A stretch of DNA of 64,000 bases from Macrothele yani (GCA_039090855.1 CM077005.1:77434607-77498606), one strand, 5' to 3'; numbered from the stretch's first letter, positions 20,136-30,870 are shown. Numbers and translations: made by a program. Notes: a model not told the origin generated them from the sequence alone.

Positions 20136-21541
20136 CACTGCCTAACAGAAAATGCCACACCACGAAAGAATGCTCGAAAACAGACCAAACTGCACACACA
20201 GATAGCCAAGTAAGTCCTGAACAAATGATTTAATTGTCACTTTCAGACCAGGCTCCAGTGGCCGAATATACAGGATGATCAATAAGGAGTGTGGCCCTCA
20301 TTTCGGACGATACAGCATTGATTACGGCGGTACATCGAGGCAATGATAGTCCGAATAGAGTCCTGGAGTATCGTGGACCATGTGGTGTTGATCCAAGTCC
20401 ACAGCTCATCTTCGCTTTGCGAGGATGGGAGGGTACCCAGCCGACGTCCAATCGTGTCCTACAGATGCTCGCTGGGCGAGAGATCGGGGGTTCGTGCTGG
20501 TCACGGATGCATCCGCACACCGTATAAAGCATTCAGGACCCAGTGGTATGTGGCCGGGCGTATATCCTGTTAAAAACGGCGTTTGGGATGTCCTGCAGAT
20601 ACGGTAGTGCCACGGGCCGCAGCACCTCGTCAACACAGCGGCGTACCGTCAATGTACCCGTAATGCGTACCAGCGAGGAGCGGCTGTTCAGGCTGATAGC
20701 ACCTCACACCATGATTACACGTTGCCGGGCCGTATGGCGCTCCACAATGACCAAGGAATCCGTCCGTTGGCCACGTCGCCTCCAGACTCTCACACGGCGA
20801 TCATCCGTGCTGTGACAGAACCGCGATTCATCGCTGAATACCACACTGTTCCATTCGACACCACGCGAAGATCTGGAGCGACATCACGCCAAACGATGAC
20901 GACGATGGCTCTTTGTTAAGAGTAGCCTTCGCAACGGACGGCTAGACGGCAAACCAGACGCAGCCAATCGGCGCCACACCGTCCGCGCTTATATCGGAGC
21001 ATCGAAGCCTCCCAGTACAGTCCGTAAAATGTCACCCGTGGTGGCCTGTGGGTCCGCTACGGCATGACGTCGGATGCAACGATCGATGAGCTTGGACGTC
21101 CGTCTCCGTGCTTGGGTCCCCATATGACAGTGTACAGATTTTTCTTGGAAAAACTGTCTCCAAATGCAACCGGCGGTTGTGGCATCACGTTGCTTTCTTC
21201 CGCAATACGACACAAGGACTATCCGGCAGTACTAAGGCCTACGATGACACCTCTCGTGAACTCATCCATTTGACGAAATCACGTACGGCTGCATCGTCAT
21301 TGGCACTCCTTGTTTGTTCTCTAGACACGGTTACAGCAGAACCACTCACTTCTCCCTGCCGTGACGACGTCTAGACTGATGGTTTCACGGGCTGGTTGTC
21401 CGCTTATATCCCGCGCGCCGTTTTTGCGATTGACTTGCAAATGCAATCATTTTCATAACTTGTACGTGTGCACCCACCATGCAATTTGCATGGCTCTGCG
21501 TTCACGTCTTCGGGGTGTGACATTTTCTCTGTCAGGCAGTG
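20136..21541 (-). mobile_element. Tc1-like element with TIRs
   Basis: The left end reads cactgcctaacagaaaatg from 20136 and the right end complements it (cattttctctgtcaggcagtg, finishing at 21541). TA lies directly outside both ends (20134-20135 and 21542-21543). At 1.4 kb it has the standard size. The transposase is on the minus strand. Confidence 0.92.
20250..21260 (-). pseudogene. Tc1-like transposase, frameshifted
   Basis: Minus strand. The N-terminal DNA-binding part reads TSKLIDRCIRRHAVADPQAT then TGDILRTVLGG near 21000-21110. In the catalytic half, RCVDEVLRPVALPYLQDIPN is clear near 20580-20640, followed by the second-Asp region read as FNRIYARPHTT, where the usual QQDNARPH has lost its Asp. 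The third block is frameshifted but recoverable as the WDTIGRRLGTLPSSQ neighbourhood near 20400-20445. The tail includes WTWINTTWSTILQDSIRTII near 20330-20395. Several indels make it non-functional. Confidence 0.85.
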
Positions 21542-21804
21542 TATGTCAGCAGTTGTTCAGTCAAATGAAGAATACATAATCAAAAACACGTCTGACAGAT
21601 CAACATTTTCAGAACACATTTAGAATCGCGGCAACGCCGATTACATCTTATATTTAAGCCTTAGTCAAGCAAAAACAATATAAAGTTTCTCATTAAGACT
21701 GAAATAACATTCATTCCTGCTGTAATTGAGAAACTTTCTGTCATTGAATTACACTTGAAATATAGTTATATACTAGTACTGACTTCATTCTGTTTCATAA
21801 AATA

Positions 21805-23228
21805 CGCTCATTGTCATAAAAATTCGCACACCAAGAAGGAGGCGTCGAATTGAAATGTAATGTTAGTAGTGAGATAGTACATACCAAGGACAGAAGTTAA
21901 TACAGCATCACAGCAGCAGGACGATTTCCCGCGGACATACGATAAGCATTCCGGTCAGCGTTAGTACCGCGTCGGACTGCCTCGCGCTAGGGATACCTGC
22001 GGTGATGCGGTCCGGCATGGAGTCAAAAAGACGCCGTACGTTATCCTGGGACAGATTGGCCCACACTTCTTGCAACTGACGCTCTAAATCACGAACACTG
22101 GGACATGGAGAAAGCTGGCGTACCATCTGATCCTACACGTGCTCGATGGACGACAGATCAGACGTTCTGGCAGGCCACGGAAGCGCCGAAGCATGACGTA
22201 GCAGTCCTGAGAAAATCGAGCCGCGTGTGGATGGGCGTTATCTTGTTGGAAAATGTCTCCCAGCCACCCCTCCAGGAAAGGAAGCACATGGGGCCGCAGG
22301 ATCTCCTGTACTTTGCGCTCGTCGGTCAACGTCCTCGGATCACTGCGAGGTAAGTCCAGCTGTCATACGCAATAGCTCCCCAGACCATCACGTCTGCAGT
22401 TCGGGACGTGTGCCGCTTCACAGTGAGATTGGGATTGTAGCGCTCACCTGCGATCCTCCCCACTCTGTCACGGTGCTCGTCCGTTCCTATACAGAAGCGG
22501 GCTTCGTCGCTGAACACTATACGTCACCAACCCGTAGTTTTCCACGTTGTTCGCTCCTGACACCACTGCAATCGACGTCGACAATGGTCAGGTGTTAATG
22601 GCAGAAAACGTAAGGTCCGTCGAGAGCGCAGATTTGCCACCGGCAGACATCAGGAAATGGTTTTGGCGGACACAGGAGTCCCTTGCACAGCCGCCACATG
22701 CCTGTGGATATTGGACAAGGACGTCGTTGCATCTGTGCGTGCCGCTCTCACGATCACACAGTCCTCTTTGCTGGTGGTGTGTCTGGGTAGTCCCGAGCCA
22801 TTCCGCCGTATTGGGTGTCTCCCCGTGTCCATTGCTCCCAACACGATTGCACCGTACTGTCTGACGTGCCCAAATTGCGGCCTATTCGGCGTGCTGTCCA
22901 CCCTGCCTCTTTTTTTCCCGACGATACCGACTCGTTCAAACTCCGTCAGTTGCCTGTACGCACATCTACGGCCGCTCCTTTCATGTCTATCGTTCAGGGA
23001 TATCACCTGACTCTTCCTGTGCACTTCGGCACGAATGTGGAGTCCCCCTGCGCGGTGCCTTATAAGCCCCAAGGATTGCAATTGCAGTTCCGGTCTTGGA
23101 CGCACGGGCATGCGGAATCGTACGAAACTTTTATCATTTACATGTCTGCCCTCCCCGTTGCTATTCGCCGAGTTTCGTGTTAATCTCATGGTTTTTTCTT
23201 GGTGTGCGGATTTTTATGACAATGAGTG
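21805..23228 (-). mobile_element. Tc1-like element with TIRs (second family)
   Basis: The left terminus cgctcattgtcataaaaatt (from 21805) and the complement of the right terminus (cactcattgtcataaaaatc, ending 23228) agree over about 30 bp, continuing into cgcacaccaagaa. TA sits outside each end. Its TIR sequence differs from the neighbour at 20.1-21.5 kb, so it is a separate family. Confidence 0.93.
21908..23040 (-). pseudogene. Tc1-like transposase, best-preserved Tc1 copy here
   Basis: Minus strand, with all three catalytic regions visible. DNA-binding region: YRQLTEFERVGIVGKK near 22890-22935, and in the other frame KKEAGWTARRIGRNLGTSDS then CWEQWTRG. Next, DCVIVRAARTDATTSLSNIH followed by RHVAAVQGTPVSAKTIS near 22650-22755. 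First Asp: MFSDEARF near 22495-22517, with VMVWGAIAYDSW downstream. Second Asp: ILRPHVLPFLEGWLGDIFQQ then DNAHPHAARF near 22210-22300. Third: RTSDLSSIEHV then a stop in place of Trp (TGG to TAG), followed by DQMVRQLSPCPSVRDLERQL near 22060-22170. Frameshifts separate the parts. Confidence 0.9.
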
Positions 23229-23315
23229 TACAAAGTACGTATATTGCTACTGAACGTGCTTTTGGCAATAAAAATGTAGGATAGGATGAACTGAAATGTG
23301 TTTCTATGATTCACT

Positions 23316-23421
23316 ATCAGTGTCGACAGACGTGCGGCCCGGGCCCGTGGAAACTTTTGAATTTGTTGATGTGACCCTCGGTCCTGACAGGTTGATGAGC
23401 ACTACTCTAGAGGGTCGTCTT
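23316..23421 (-). other. Possible hAT terminal fragment
   Basis: Read on the minus strand, gtgctcatcaacctgtcagg followed by a cgggcccgggccgc segment resembles the cag(t/g)g-ctcaacc ends of Charlie-like hAT elements. No partner end or duplication was found, so this is a weak call. Confidence 0.35.
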
Positions 23422-23512
23422 CCAAAGAGCCCCATCCCCGTTTAAAGAGAGCAGTCCATCTTTTGACAGTGGCATATGAAGATACACCACAAACAGACTT
23501 CCATTCATGAAT

Positions 23513-23765
23513 ACTCTCTCTCTGTCTCTTTCTGTTACTATTTCTCTCTCTCTATTCCTGTCTCTGTGTGTCTCTATTTCTCTCTCTCCCTGACTCTCCT
23601 CTATTCGTCTCTTTCTATTCCACTCTCTCTGTCTCTCTATTTCTCTCTCCCTCTCTCTCCCTGCTGTCTCTCTTCCTCTCTCTCTGTCTATTCCTCACTT
23701 TCTCTCTTCCTCTCCCTCTCTCTATTCCTCTCTTTCTCTCCCTCTCCCTCCCTCTGCCTCGTTCT
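23513..23765 (+). repeat. Degenerate (CT)n tract
   Basis: About 250 bp of tctctctNtctctatt-type pyrimidine-rich repeats. It creates long serine/leucine frames on the plus strand (23476-23856) that are composition artefacts. Confidence 0.9.
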
Positions 23766-23880
23766 CTGCCTGGCGTTTCACCTTCCTTCGTCAAAAATTC
23801 CTTCACCGTTAGGTTTCCGTAATTTCATCTGTCGGTCATCCGTTGTCATCTTATAGACTTTAATGCACTATGGCGCCCTC

Positions 23881-25025
23881 TCAAATGCTGCCAGAGTGAC
23901 ATGGTGTGGACTTTTTATAACTGAAAGATGATACAATATTTGAGCAAACACTTGTAATGTCACTAATGTCACTTAATTGTTCATACACTGATTGTAACAT
24001 TGTGCACAGGGTATTCGACCAAGTTTCCACTTCTTGGTAGACATATTTTTTTAACGCTGACACAGTACCTGATTCCTTTTAGTACGTAACTAACGATTTA
24101 CATCTCTCCACAGTCAGTTGCTTTCATTTCAGGTAATTCCTCAGTTGTCTCCATAAAGCTGTGTTTTAAAGCAGTGTTCAGTGCGAGGCATGTACACGTC
24201 AACGGGTGGAAACATCGTAACGCAGAAATTATGTTGGCACCTTCATCCGTTACAAACACAATATTTTTATCCAGAACTGAACAACCAAGCCCAACATTTT
24301 GTAAGGACCGCAAAATATCAGTTTGTAAGTTTTCCCCAGTTTTAGAAACTTGCGGAAATGCCACTGTTGTTAATGCAATGCCTCGTAAAACGAAATCGTT
24401 ATCCACGAAATGGAAGGCCATATATGCTTTGTTACGATAAGGGGTTGTCCACATATCTGTTGTAATTGCGCCGCCAAATTTCTGGATGACTGCGTTTACT
24501 TGTGTAACGTATTCTATACATACAGATTCAGCCGAACTTTTAACATGTTTAGATACCGTTCTGCGATGTGGGAGCACATGTTCAGCCCTCACTTGCCCCT
24601 CAGAAGCACCGACATCAATTCAACATTGAGCTAAGTCAACGAAGCCTTTACCTTCGACAATATCGAAAGGTCGAATGTCTTCAGTACACAATTTTACACA
24701 GCTTTTTAGAACTTTCGCTTTTACTGCAGCCGACACGTTCCCCTTACCTAAAAAAAGAATTTCTCGACCGATCCTGAACCAGACTGTTTGCTGCATTTTT
24801 CAGCGTTCCACGTGGTATTAAAGTCTGCTGGATCCTGTGGAATATTTGTACGTCCAGATTCCTTTATACCTCACACATTAAACATAATCAATTTTTTCAT
24901 TGGTTTTTGAATCTATTATTCCTTTGAAATATTTCCATACCTCTGACTTCCCGCGTTGTTCGGTACGACGGCAAATTCCCCGGCATCAATTTTTCTCTTT
25001 ATATCGTTTACACTCATCTCACTCA
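23881..25025 (-). pseudogene. Hermes/Ac-like hAT transposase, degraded
   Basis: Minus strand. A BED-finger-like start reads MSVNDIKRKIDAGEFAVVPN near 24960-25025, then decays. The central catalytic region is one open stretch (24098-24592, 164 residues): LLPHRRTVSKHVKSSAE-like start, GGAITTDMWTTPYRNKAYM, FPQVSKTGENLQTDILRSL, FVTDEGANIISALR (catalytic-type Asp) and TCTCLALNTAL. The frame at 23881-24063 continues the helical insertion (KKYVYQEVETWSNTLCTMLQ). The C-terminal dimerisation domain is missing, since the CT tract and the next Tc1 lie beyond 23880. The BED-region cysteines were not found. This lineage differs from the ZMYM1-type and GTF2IRD2-type hATs in the window. Confidence 0.87.
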
Positions 25026-25085
25026 TGTCCGTGATCTATTGAAAATGCTGCTTGTTGGGCCTACAAAGTTAGAATACCCTTATGC

Positions 25086-25278
25086 AGCTCAGCTGTGGTT
25101 AACAAGGTAAATAAATAGAATATTGACCCTGACAGAACTGTCACAACATCGCGTTACTTTAGGATGTGGTTTCGACTTCGTTGGGCGGCTACTAACCGAA
25201 ACCGAAACCTAAAGTAACGTGATAGTCTTGCTAGGGTCAGCGCATCCTGTTTATTTACCTTGCTATCCACAGCTGAGT
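25086..25278. repeat. Foldback / MITE-like palindrome, ~193 bp
   Basis: The left arm (ctcagctgtgg, then aaggtaaataaatag, gaccctgac and cgttactttagg) is mirrored on the right (cctaaagtaacg, agggtcag, ctgtttatttacctt, ccacagctgag). The arms are about 90 bp and imperfect; the centre is near 25180. It lies just 5' of the Hermes-like hAT gene but no relationship is shown. Confidence 0.85.
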
Positions 25279-25279
25279 G

Positions 25280-26559
25280 GTGTCTCATAAATTACAACAA
25301 AGCGGTTGTAGAATGCGGACGTACGGATGGAGAGAAGGGTAGGGGTGTCAGGAGAAAGGGCATGCTGTTCTCTACTGAGTCTTTAACAGTTGAGAACTTG
25401 AGCATTAATGTGAACTCTGAACTGCCCGATTGAGTACAGAGGACACTCCCGTGCATTTCATGTTTTGTCTCTCTGCTTGCCAGTCAGCAACAATTCACTT
25501 CGCATTCGCTTTTTGCCTCCCCAAGCAACGACTCCTTTCATCACTACACACGAATGGTGTATTAACTGAGCATCAGTCAGTGGTGAAAGCATCTCTATTC
25601 TCTACGGTTACGACATAACAAGTACACTGGTTTCCAAAAATTAGGAATTTTATGTCACTATGAGCTCTGTAGCTCGAAAAATAGCAGTTTGATAAAAACG
25701 CAGGATAAAAGCAAAACTCTACGCATCAAAAGACCATCTAAATCACATAGTTTTTATGCAGCATCTTCATTATATTACAGGAACACTGAAGTTTAAAGAT
25801 ATGGAAGGTATTTCTTGAAATCAATACTTCTCTGTAAATGCCACTTCACCCAGCAGTTTTGCTGGTTTGAAACCAGTCAACATAACATAAAAATGTACCA
25901 GTGAAACATTTTTTACAGGAACTCGTTCTTTTTTATTGAGTTGTATTCTCAGCTTTGATTGCCAGGGAGCTAATATTATGGCAAAGCTGCTATGCAAAGA
26001 TTGTGTGCATTTGATAATCTTTAATTTCATAGACTTTACTTCTAAATCCTGCATTTTTATCAAACTGTTATCTATCAAGCTACAGATCTAGTTGTGCACT
26101 TAACACTAGAAATTCTTTAATATTTGGTAACCAGTTTATAACAATAATATCCAGGGAATTATTTTTTAATTAGATTTTCGTGTTCGTGAAGGTAACTTAT
26201 AAACAATGAAATTGGATATATATAAAGAATTCAGTAATGAAATTCAGCATGAGTAATGCCAATCCCGGGCACGGCACGGGTCCAGGTTTTTCGGCTCTTA
26301 ATGAATCCTGAGCCCGAACTAGCCCGGGATGGGGCCGGGTTCCGTTGACGAGTTCGAGCTCATCTCTAATGCGAACCGTTCAATTGTCGAACCACTACTG
26401 TCTGCAAACCATAAGCAAATAATTGCGCGAGAGGAAATGCCCAAGTTACACAGCTCGACGTAACTGAAGTCATTTTAGTGTAGCAACGCCGTGAGTCTCA
26501 GTGTATTCCTACAGACTGCATGCCACGATTCAGTAGATATCTATTATTTTTTTCATGGT
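25280..26559. other. Mostly unannotated; GC-rich hAT-like end at 26262-26370
   Basis: No gene was recognised. The segment 26262-26370 stands out as GC-rich (cccgggcacggcacgggtcc ... agcccgggatggggccggg) and on the minus strand begins agagatgagctcgaac, resembling the ends of some hAT elements. No matching partner end was found. Confidence 0.4.
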
Positions 26560-26745
26560 TCAACGACGGCAGTGAGCATAGAAGACAATAAACAGTCGTG
26601 GGTCCCTAACTTAGGGTCATTGGTTCTTGAGATGGGAGAGAGCCGGCGCCGTAAGGGACAAATACACCATCCATGACTCATCCGGGATGAACATGGATAA
26701 TTAGTCAAAAGCCCGCACCTCTTACCACCTAGTAGGTATTTATGA
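26560..26745 (-). mobile_element. SINE-A copy, minus, old
   Basis: Recognised by the ordered blocks ggtccctaacttagggtcat, tgggagagagccggcgccgt and accatccatgactcatccgg. The tRNA-like head is eroded and no duplication is visible. Confidence 0.8.
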
Positions 26746-27224
26746 TGAATTCCTGATATCTGGAGTTTCCATTAGATGTGCTATGGGGTAAACATGTCGC
26801 ATAGAAGGATGGCTGGTAACCGGGAAAGATAATGCTGCTCAGTACCACTATAAAAGTGTATGGATTATAGTCTGTAGCGTTAACACTGTTGGCTACCACT
26901 TTTAATGGAAGAGTTGAACTTCGGACCTTTCACTATGTTCATCATCCATAGTAAATGTGAGCACTATCGTTTTATCTGCAAATTTTCCCATGCCGTTGTG
27001 GCTCTTCGTGGCTGGCAAACATGTACTGTAGTATTAATAGACAATAGTCAGTGTAGGACAATAAACTCGTAAGGAATTTGTGAACAGTTGATTGTAGAGA
27101 GTATGAGCACAGGTACGTGTTGTTTGTCACCTGACAGCATGGGCTGTTCATTGACGAAAAGTGGTGTGTAAGCCTTGCAGCGTTGTGGGCGACAGATATC
27201 TGTTTACATGACGAGTAGGGTGGA

Positions 27225-27530
27225 TCAATTTTTTTTCCTGTTCTTCAATTCTAATAGCGATAAAACGGTGCTAAATGATGTCTTAAAATCCCCTATGAAA
27301 TTTTGTAACAATTGCATATCTTCTTCTGCCTCCGGATTGACTTTGAAATTGCATGAAATTGAGAAAAATCGTCTATTGGTCACGACTGCATGGGAATTTT
27401 TTTTGTCCAATATCGGTTTGTAATAGTGATAAAAGGGTGATAAATGATGTCCTTAAAGTCACGTATAAAATTTCACAACAATTGCATATCATCTTCTGCC
27501 TCCGGATTGACCTTGAAATTCAGAATTGGG
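27225..27530 (+). repeat. ~170-bp repeat, two tandem copies
   Basis: Two head-to-tail copies: taatagcgataaaacggtg from 27252 and taatagtgataaaagggtg from 27421, a 169-bp period. Shared blocks include cttctgcctccggattga and aattgcatatc. A relative lies inverted at 30130-30470. The repeats are open in one frame (KFCNNCISSSASGLTLKLHE), but I see no gene. Confidence 0.82.
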
Positions 27531-28062
27531 ACAGAACGACGTGTATAAAACATTGTTACATTTCCGAGGAGTGAAGCAGTCCAATTGATTCCAAAAGAAT
27601 AAATTAGTTATTGACAGTAACAATCAGCGTCTAGATACCTGTCAGCCGAACTCAAAACCATAATCGATCCTGTCATAGAAAGAAATCAGTGGCGTATATT
27701 CGAGGCTAGTTAGGCTGGCTGCGAAGCCTGGAGAATGCACAAATAAAAGTCAATTAGATATACACAAATAAGTCAATTATCAACGGTATTAAGCTATGTC
27801 GATGTTTCGTTGCAAAAAAAAAAAAAAAACAGAAAACAAAAGACGTGCTGATTCACTTCTTTTGACGAAGAGAATCAGTCTGGAGATCAAAGACCAACTG
27901 GCCTCCTAGTGGAGGGATGGTGTCATCGTGACGCAACCAGTCGCTCTACCAGTCTTCGCTGTGTGATTCGAAGACTTAGTATACGTTCGCCGGCTAGCGT
28001 TTCCATGACAACATGGAGGAGCAGATGAAGTGTGAATGGGCCGTTACTTTAGGCAACGGTTT

Positions 28063-28274
28063 TTTTTTATTGCAGGTTTAAAGACCATCGTGAGCAACTG
28101 AATGGGCTATAAGCAGTCGCCCGTTCCAAATTTAGGGCCACTGGTTCCAGGGAAGGGAGAGAGCCAGTGCCGTAAGACAAACACAACATCCATGCCTCAT
28201 CGAGATTCGAACCCGGACCCCTCCCTGACGAATGATCAGGAGCCATCGCTTAGACTACTGCGCCACCGGGCGGC
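28063..28274 (-). mobile_element. SINE-A copy, minus, 12-bp duplication
   Basis: Well-preserved family member inserted in the hAT element. The duplication aggcaacggttt is at 28051-28062 and 28275-28286. The B-box region reads gattcgaacccgg in reverse. Confidence 0.94.
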
Positions 28275-28429
28275 AGGCAACGGTTTGCTCAGAAAAAAGA
28301 CTTTGACTACCTTCGTCATTTGCATACTCCCGCCCGTAAATGCCCGTGTTTCGCGAGAGTTGTTCCAACTGTGTGAAGTGTCAATGAATTAAAATTAGTG
28401 ATATTATATCTTAAATTCGTAGCTTATGT

Positions 28430-28870
28430 TGGAATTGAATTGTTTTGAAACAATTTTGTGAAAGCTTTCCTGATCATCTACTGTCAGAATTTAAAGAACC
28501 TTATCCTTCAAATTTTGACACAGTTCGACTCAAAAATGAACTGCGTGTGCGTGTGTGTGTGTGAATGTTTTTATTATTCCCTTGATGAATTAAAAACGAA
28601 ATTAGTAAGAGACATTACATGAAATTGAATAAATTGGACAATGTGTTTATTGAGGTGTAAAAATTAGCAGACCTAATATTAAAATGTCCATCAACTGCAA
28701 CTGCCGAAAGAAGTTTTTCTGCATTAAAAAGAATCAAGACATACTATACTTTAAGGAAACACAAGGGCATGTACACTTGAGCAAATTGGCTGTTTTGTCA
28801 ATAGAGAAAAACATTCTTTTTAAATGTGATAAAGTACTCGGGGAAGAAACTTTTATGGAAACGTAACACT
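28430..28870 (+). pseudogene. hAT transposase C-terminal fragment
   Basis: Contains the hAT dimerisation motif: CPSTATAERSFSALKRIKTY near 28684-28745, followed by TLRKHKGMYT and a stop, then in another frame LAVLSIEKNILFK. Upstream, HLLSEFKEPYPSNFDTVRLK then NELRV fits the preceding helical part of ZMYM1-type hATs. A GT microsatellite at 28545-28562 interrupts it. It lies within the TIR-defined element at 27687-29629 and is its only recognised coding remnant. Confidence 0.85.
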
Positions 28871-29059
28871 CAACTTTACCAAAACGAAAGAAAAATGGTG
28901 TGCATGTAGAAATAAAGTGTACAGAAGAAGAATGGAGGGCATGTAGAAATAAAATGTACAAAAGATGAATGGAGTTCATGTACAAATAAGTGTTAAAATC
29001 ATAATCCTCATAATAATTTGGTATTATGATAGCAATAGCATGTACCTAAAATTAAGAAA

Positions 29060-29271
29060 GCCGCCCCGGTGGCGCAGTGGCCTAAGGCGCTGGCCTTTGA
29101 TCATTCGTCCGTAAGGGGTCCGGGTTCGAATCCCGGTCAGGCATGGATGTTGTGTTTGTCTTACGGCGCTGGCTCTCTCCCTTCCCTGGTACCAGTGACC
29201 CTAATTAGGGACGGGCGACTGCTTATAGCCCATTGAGTTGCTCACGGTGGTCGTTAAACCTCCAATAAAAA
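29060..29271 (+). mobile_element. SINE-A copy, plus, reference-like
   Basis: Best plus-strand example. Head gccgccccggtggcgcagtg (A-box tggcgcagtgg), B-box gggttcgaatcc, then the family body with tcttacggcgctggctctct, ccagtgaccctaattaggga, and the tail gttgctcacggtggtcgtta ending in aataaaaaaaa. A near-perfect 12-bp duplication flanks it (aaaattaagaaa 29048-29059; aaaattacgaaa 29272-29283). These are RNA polymerase III-type internal promoter boxes, but it is not a tRNA gene. Confidence 0.95.
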
Positions 29272-29378
29272 AAAATTACGAAAAAAAAGTTACTTCTATT
29301 AGTTAACAACTGATAAATAAACTTCGCAATTTAAAAAAAATAAACAGTACTGGGAGCGGGTGAGATAGTCCATGTCTT

Positions 29379-29600
29379 TTTTTTTTTTTTTTTATTGGAG
29401 GTTTAACGACCACCGTGAGCAACTCAATGGGCTATAAGCAGTCGCCCGTCCCTAATTTAGGGTCACCGGTTCCAGGGAAGGGAGAGAGCCAGTGCCGTAA
29501 GACAAACACATCATCCATGCCTGACCGGGATTCGAACCCGGACCCCTTACGGACGAATGATCAAAGGCCAGCGCCTTAGGCCACTGCGCCACCGGTGCGG
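29379..29600 (-). mobile_element. SINE-A copy, minus, 9-bp duplication
   Basis: T-run, body and head in reverse, inserted in the 3' part of the 27.7-kb hAT element. The duplication ccatgtctt is at 29370-29378 and 29601-29609. Confidence 0.94.
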
Positions 29601-29704
29601 CCATGTCTTGGACCCAAGATACGCCACTGAAAAAGTAGTTCGCACGCTTCGAGAATTTGTGACTGGCAATGTTAACCGACCTCCAAAAGCATATCAGGGA
29701 ATTA

Positions 29705-29972
29705 GTTGCGCATCGTATTCTTAAAGCTCGCAACATGAAACCAAGTAAAGCCAGGCTCTTCCAATTTTGGAAATATAAACCTTGATGCATCAGCTTACTA
29801 TGATCACATTAATTGGCAGCAAAATGTAACCGAACCCCCAATAATGAAGAATGTATCTGATGTTCTTCAATCAATTGCCGCACAAGGAGGGGAAGGTGAA
29901 TTGCCTCTGCTACGTCTGCCATGTCATACTCAAGCAGTTGAGAGAGCTGTACAGACTGTGAGAGAAGCTTGA
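29705..29972 (+). pseudogene. Fragment of uncharacterised element-associated protein
   Basis: An open 63-codon run from 29781 reads LDASAYYDHINWQQNVTEPP, IMKNVSDVLQSI and LPCHTQAVERAVQTVREA, ending at a stop at 29970-29972. Just upstream in another frame is RILKARNMKPSKARLFQFWK. The phrase around PCHTQAVER matches, from memory, a repeated but unnamed arthropod protein family that behaves like an element-encoded gene. I cannot name a domain, and only the C-terminal part is present. It starts 76 bp after the end of the hAT element. Confidence 0.6.
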
Positions 29973-30129
29973 ATTACTTTATGCGCAAAATAGAAAGAGA
30001 AGGCGAAGATAGAGTCGCTCAAAGTAATGCCGAAATTTGACAGTAAGAAGAATTTTCCTGCTTATTAAATACTGAATCTTAATACGTTGAGAGTATTTTA
30101 TTGCATTATTAGTGCATTTCAAAGGGTTT

Positions 30130-30470
30130 TTGAAACTCTCTTTTAGGTTTTAACAACAGACGATGTTTCTCAATTTTATGAAATTTCAAGGTCAATCCGG
30201 AGGCAGATGATTTTATTTGTGATTTTAGGACATCATCTAGCACCCTTTTATTATTATTACAAACCGATATTGGAAAAAAAAAAAATTCCCATGCATTCAT
30301 GACCAACAGACGATTTTTCTCAATTTCATGAAATTCCAAGGCCAACCCGCAGGCAGAAGATGATATGCAATTGTTACAAAATTTTATACGTGATTTTAAG
30401 ACATCATTTAGCACATTTTTATCCCTATTACGAACCGATATTGGACAACAAAAATTCCCATTCATTCGTG
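30130..30470 (-). repeat. ~170-bp repeat, two tandem copies, inverted
   Basis: Reverse-orientation relative of 27225-27530. accgatattgg occurs at 30263 and 30434, a 171-bp period. The minus-strand frame reads KFCNNCISSSACGLALEFHE, nearly the same peptide as the other locus. Confidence 0.82.
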
Positions 30471-30689
30471 ACCCACCCTAACGACCAGCACACATGTGGA
30501 CGTCGAAAAGGTGCCACTCTTGTGCACCATCCAGCACCACCATGGCCATGGGGCTTGGAATCCACAAGCACTCCACTTTATTGTACGACATCCGCGCTTC
30601 GTACATTCTGATTATTCAGCCTTTCTCAGAGGGCCGTAACAACTTCGAACTGCTGCTCCTGCTTTAGAGGTCGATTGCAGTCTCGGGAA

Positions 30690-30870
30690 ATCTAACAACC
30701 GCCGTGAGCATCTAGGGTTCTGAGAAATAACAATCCCTAATTCAAGGAAACTTGTTACAGAGTAGCAAAGTACCAGTATTATAGCAGGACAACACACTAC
30801 CCATGCCTCATCTACGGCCAAATCGGACGATTAACCAGAAGACCGCGAGTTTCACCACTCGGCAGGCGGG
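30690..30870 (-). mobile_element. SINE-A copy, minus, very old
   Basis: Only the block order survives: aaccgccgtgagcatct, aacaatccctaattcaagga, cacactacccatgcctcatc, gcaggcgggacggc. No duplication seen. Confidence 0.7.

Larger units (their letters stand above)
27687..29629 (+). mobile_element. hAT element interrupted by three SINEs
   Basis: The left terminus cagtggcgtatattcgagg (27687) and the complement of the right terminus (cagtggcgtatcttgggtc, ending 29629) share cagtggcgtat. Subtracting three SINE-A copies leaves about 1.3 kb, so it is internally deleted. The flanks aaagaaat and aaaaagta do not form a clean 8-bp duplication. A C-terminal transposase fragment supports the hAT call. Confidence 0.8.

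Noticed and set aside
23476..23856. 126-codon serine/leucine-rich frame resembling membrane protein
   Set aside because: Entirely produced by the (CT)n tract; all frames there look hydrophobic.
23316..26370. Single hAT element spanning the GC-rich ends at 23.3 and 26.3 kb with the Hermes-like gene between
   Set aside because: Both candidate ends read in the same direction and do not form a TIR pair.
29060..29145. tRNA gene call from A- and B-boxes
   Set aside because: The head belongs to a repeated SINE with body, tail and target duplications; no proper anticodon arm.
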